The notes below the pieces were generated by a model, which worked only from the letters and a program-made list of their open reading frames with translations, made no database searches and was not told where the DNA came from. Shown piece by piece: positions 61,255 through 64,000 of a DNA stretch of 64,000 nt. The number at the start of each line of letters is the position of its first letter. The stretch's first letter is position 1. Position numbers and translations under genes: made by a program. Location: positions 1-64,000 of the forward strand of contig NZ_JAYFQK010000059.1 in NCBI RefSeq assembly GCF_034927245.1, in the 5' to 3' direction. The DNA is from Desulfitobacterium_A sp034927245 (GTDB lineage Bacteria; Bacillota; Desulfitobacteriia; Desulfitobacteriales; Desulfitobacteriaceae).

Positions 61255-62049
61255 ATGCGTTTTATAATTTTTAAAAAGCCATCCTGGAGAAATGTCATCC
61301 TTTGGGGCATTTTTCTCGTCGTATTAGTTACCTATCGTGATAATGTTATATCCGTTTTCTCCGGTAAACTCAAACCAATCTATTCGGCGCAAGTTACGAC
61401 TCAACAGATTGGACTCACATTTGATATCAGCTGGGGTGAACAAACGGCAGAACCCATACTCGATATTCTTAAAGAAAAGGGAATCCGGGCGACCTTCTTT
61501 TTATCAAGCCCTTGGGCAAGTAAGCATGAGGATCTCATAAAACGAATGGTTGCTGATGGACACGAAATTGCTTCCCATGGGAATCGGCATGTAGACTTGA
61601 ATACACTTAGTCCGGGAGAATTGGAAAAAGAGATTCTAACTTCCCAAGAAGTCTTGGAGCGAATATCCGGTCAGAAAATTTCCCTATTAAGGCCGCCTAA
61701 TGGAGCCTACGATAATAAAGTCATCGGTGTTTCTCAAAAGCTTGGGTATCGAGTAATCCAATGGAGCGTCGATTCCTTAGACTGGAAGCGGCCCGGTCCC
61801 GAAGCTGTGATCAACAATGTTATGAATGGTATTCGCAACGGTCACGGTGCCCAACCGGGTGATATCATTTTATTCCACGCTTCAGACTCCGCTCCCGATA
61901 CCATCAAAGCCCTTCCCGTCGTGATCGATCGATTAAAAAGCAAGAATTATGAGCTTGTTCCCGTGAGCGAGTTATTAAAGAATGCTTCAACCACTTGGCC
62001 TCCGGAAAGCAATCTTACTTCCCCGGAAAAAACACCTGTTCAGCAGTAA
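61255..62049 (+). CDS. pdaB: Polysaccharide deacetylase, PdaB-like
   Basis: A 264-residue exported NodB-fold deacetylase with an N-terminal membrane anchor (about 12-30). The motif LTFDISWGE replaces the usual TFDDG, as in PdaB of spore formers. IASHGNRHVDL gives the His-His zinc pair, LLRPPNGAYDN and IILFHASDS complete the site. PdaB is needed to keep spores dormant, acting on cortex or related polysaccharide. The ATG at 61255 has GGAGGGA upstream; the longer frame from 61201 has no site. Confidence 0.9.
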   Translation: MRFIIFKKPSWRNVILWGIFLVVLVTYRDNVISVFSGKLKPIYSAQVTTQQIGLTFDISWGEQTAEPILDILKEKGIRATFFLSSPWASKHEDLIKRMVADGHEIASHGNRHVDLNTLSPGELEKEILTSQEVLERISGQKISLLRPPNGAYDNKVIGVSQKLGYRVIQWSVDSLDWKRPGPEAVINNVMNGIRNGHGAQPGDIILFHASDSAPDTIKALPVVIDRLKSKNYELVPVSELLKNASTTWPPESNLTSPEKTPVQQ

Positions 62050-62083
62050 AGGGAACTTACGTTTAGTTGACTTATCCGAAGAC

Positions 62084-63076
62084 CTAGTATTTTTGAAGTA
62101 CTTTTTCCGCAGCCAACCGTTCGTTTAATTGTGTTAACGCTTGATTTGCATCTTTAGAGACAGCCGGGGAAAGCTCCCCTTTCAAAGCTTCCTCCAATAA
62201 GGCTTGGGCTGCTTTCCATTCTCCTTTTTGGTATTTCTGCACACCCAGCAAATACGTCCGGTAAAACTTTCCTTTACTTGATTGATTCAGTTTTTCCAAA
62301 ACGTCTTCCCACTGCGCGCTTTGTCCTAAAGTTAAATACAACAATCCTTTTTTAGTCTGTAAATCCAGATTATCGTCATTTCCCGGCCATTGTTCCATTT
62401 GAAGCAAGAGGTCTTCTGCTTCACTCCACTCTGCTTTGACTAACGCCAGATCAAATTCTTCCTCAATGACTAAGGGATGAGCAGGGGCCAATTCTTTGGC
62501 TTTCTTCCATTCACTTTCCGCCCCCTGCTCATCTCCTTGCGCAAGCAAACAACGGCTAACCGCTAATCTTCTTGAGACCTTTTCCTCCTTGGTCATCTTA
62601 AGTTCGGAAACCGCATTAAGGTTGTTCAAAGCGCTTTCGTATTCTCCCTGTACCATATCGATTAAGCCCTGGGCCAAAGATCGAGTCGTAGCCGATGAGA
62701 TCGTAGGAAGAATTTGAGTTGCTTCCGTCAGTTGTCCATTTTTCAGTTTTAGTTGAAGTAGCCAGAAACGATGTTTATCATCCTTATGTTCCAGAAGGTC
62801 TTCATCTGCTGCTGTTTCACCTTGATTTAAGGACAACCAAAGGGCACTGTCCTCAACAAGGGGAATTCTTTCCAGCCACGGTGCTTTCTTTTCAACCCAT
62901 GTCATTTCATCAGCCATTTTAGTCATATCGAAGGAATCCTTGGCAAAACGGATTTGAAATACATGCCAAAGCGGCTGAGCGAGTAGAATCACTAAAGCCA
63001 ATGTCGCTAAAAATAATATTATCTTAACTCTGTTTCTGAACCTGAACCTGCTCTTTCGCTTCTTTTTTCTTCTCAC
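62084..63076 (-). CDS. Membrane-anchored TPR protein
   Basis: 330 residues: a very basic start (RRKKKRKSRFRFRNR), one membrane helix (about 16-36) and an extracytoplasmic TPR region (ATQILPTISSATTRSLAQGL, SEWKKAKELAPAHPLV, AAQALLEEALKGELSP). Probably an envelope scaffold. GTG start after AAGG. It is 32 nt after the YitT-type gene on the same strand, and faces pdaB tail to tail. Confidence 0.75.
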   Translation of the reverse strand: MRRKKKRKSRFRFRNRVKIILFLATLALVILLAQPLWHVFQIRFAKDSFDMTKMADEMTWVEKKAPWLERIPLVEDSALWLSLNQGETAADEDLLEHKDDKHRFWLLQLKLKNGQLTEATQILPTISSATTRSLAQGLIDMVQGEYESALNNLNAVSELKMTKEEKVSRRLAVSRCLLAQGDEQGAESEWKKAKELAPAHPLVIEEEFDLALVKAEWSEAEDLLLQMEQWPGNDDNLDLQTKKGLLYLTLGQSAQWEDVLEKLNQSSKGKFYRTYLLGVQKYQKGEWKAAQALLEEALKGELSPAVSKDANQALTQLNERLAAEKVLQKY

Positions 63077-63108
63077 GGCACTTACCTTCCACCCTCAATA
63101 ATCTTATC

Positions 63109-63987
63109 TCAATGACCTTTCCAAGAGGAAAACCCTTCACCAACGACCTCCGGAACTTCCGAAATAGCTAAAAAAGCCTTCTGATCCCGTCTATGTATTA
63201 TCTCCTTGATTTGAGAAAGCTGTGTCCTAGATATGATGCAATAAATAACATCCTTATCTTCCCCGGAATAGGCACCTGATGCCTTGAAAAGGGTTACTCC
63301 ACGATCCAACTTTTCCATGATATCTTGAGCAATCGCTTGAGGCTGTTCCGTAATAACGATCACACTCTTAAGATGATTCATCCCTTCCTGAACCAGATCG
63401 ATAACCTTAGTCGCTATAAACATATAGATCACTGCATACATAGCCATCTCAGGGCGGAAAAGAATCGCTGCTATTAGAAAAATCACAGCATCAATCCCCA
63501 GTAGGATCTGGCCGACACTAAATGACGTTGTCCTGCTGAAAAAAACGGCAAGAATATCCGTTCCGCCAAGTGACCCCCGTGAACGAAAAATAAACCCCAT
63601 CCCGATCCCCGAAATAACCCCGCCAAAAATTGCGGCGAGGAGAGCGTCATTTGTCAAGCACGGGATATTTCCCGTTATATCTAAAGCTAAGGATAGCGCA
63701 GATACCCCAAAAATACTATAGAGGAGAAAGGAACGTCCGACCAATTTCCAGCCGATGATAAAAAGAGGAATGTTTAAAAGAAACACCGTTATACTGATTG
63801 GCCAGTTAAAAAGATAATGAAGAATGATCGCAATACCGGTCACCCCTCCATCTGCTATCTTATTGGGAATAATAAGCGAATTGATGCTCAAAGCAACGAT
63901 AACTGCACCTATAAATATCCCTAGCACTCTCTTCAGTATCATTAATGCGAAGCGGCTCCGGTTATGTTTCACTTTTTCTATTTCCAC
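63109..63987 (-). CDS. YitT-family membrane protein (DUF161/DUF2179)
   Basis: 292 residues: five membrane helices with the family motifs IIPNKIADGGVTGIAII, NIPLFIIGWKLVG and RGSLGGTDILAVFFSR, then a C-terminal cytosolic ACT-like DUF2179 domain (about 215-292, VTLFKASGAYSGEDKDVIYC). Function of the family is not settled. GTG start after ATGGAG; the gene begins 13 nt from the window end, so neighbours upstream are not visible. Confidence 0.88.
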   Translation of the reverse strand: MEIEKVKHNRSRFALMILKRVLGIFIGAVIVALSINSLIIPNKIADGGVTGIAIILHYLFNWPISITVFLLNIPLFIIGWKLVGRSFLLYSIFGVSALSLALDITGNIPCLTNDALLAAIFGGVISGIGMGFIFRSRGSLGGTDILAVFFSRTTSFSVGQILLGIDAVIFLIAAILFRPEMAMYAVIYMFIATKVIDLVQEGMNHLKSVIVITEQPQAIAQDIMEKLDRGVTLFKASGAYSGEDKDVIYCIISRTQLSQIKEIIHRRDQKAFLAISEVPEVVGEGFSSWKGH

Positions 63988-64000
63988 AATGCTCCATCCC

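Overview
The window looks like chromosomal core DNA of an anaerobic, endospore-forming, motile Firmicute. I infer a Desulfosporosinus/Desulfitobacterium-like member of the Peptococcaceae from gene content and style, not from a marker-gene comparison. Sporulation genes recur throughout: SpoIIIE/FtsK, two Spo0E-like phosphatases, SpoVB, an alpha/beta SASP, PrkA-YhbH-SpoVR, a PdaB-like deacetylase and a KapD-like exonuclease. Ribosome binding sites are strong and purine-rich, and TTG/GTG starts are common. I see no prophage, complete insertion sequence, CRISPR array or rRNA operon.

Layout. 0.1-7.4 kb (minus strand): a short HAMP sensor, a two-subunit UxaA/SuyAB-type lyase, a YlqG/YlqH-like pair (the first with a 14-copy 18-bp repeat), an M3 oligopeptidase and a metallophosphoesterase. 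7.6-12.7 kb: a radical SAM protein, a secreted CWB2/SH3/amidase, and the divergent cymR-cysK pair, with mirrored promoters and two dyads. 12.7-18 kb: a nuclease-XPD helicase fusion, a mini-Toprim protein, a DEDDh exonuclease, a Ste24-type protease and a DUF1540 protein. 18-25 kb: SpoIIIE, a membrane hydrolase, a four-BON protein, a PHP phosphoesterase, tRNA-Trp, and two Spo0E-like genes around a small membrane protein. 25-36 kb: an atypical sigma-54-type regulator, an EF-G paralogue, IadA, SpoVB, SASP, SurE, YpmA, FolE, a TPR protein and Fur. 36-44.7 kb: an M28 membrane peptidase, a PLD-like lipoprotein, a histidine phosphatase, 6S RNA, PanB, an FmdE-like protein and Lgt. 44.8-50 kb: a candidate small RNA and a tight LysR / DnaA-like / PfkA / FtsA-like run. 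50-64 kb: cyclophilin, two DedA proteins, prkA-yhbH-spoVR, GlnA, CobO, TPR proteins, PdaB and a YitT-type membrane protein.

How the parts relate. CymR and cysteine synthase are transcribed from facing-away promoters. In Bacillus the CysK protein is the co-repressor of CymR, so the pair probably forms a cysteine-sensing switch. PrkA, YhbH and SpoVR are adjacent, as in many spore formers. The least expected arrangement is a DnaA-like AAA+ protein next to phosphofructokinase, followed by an FtsA-like actin-fold ATPase with a long beta-grasp-like tail. The best non-coding candidates are a roughly 60-nt C-rich RNA near 44.85 kb with its own promoter and terminator, and a structured GC-rich segment near 61.1 kb.
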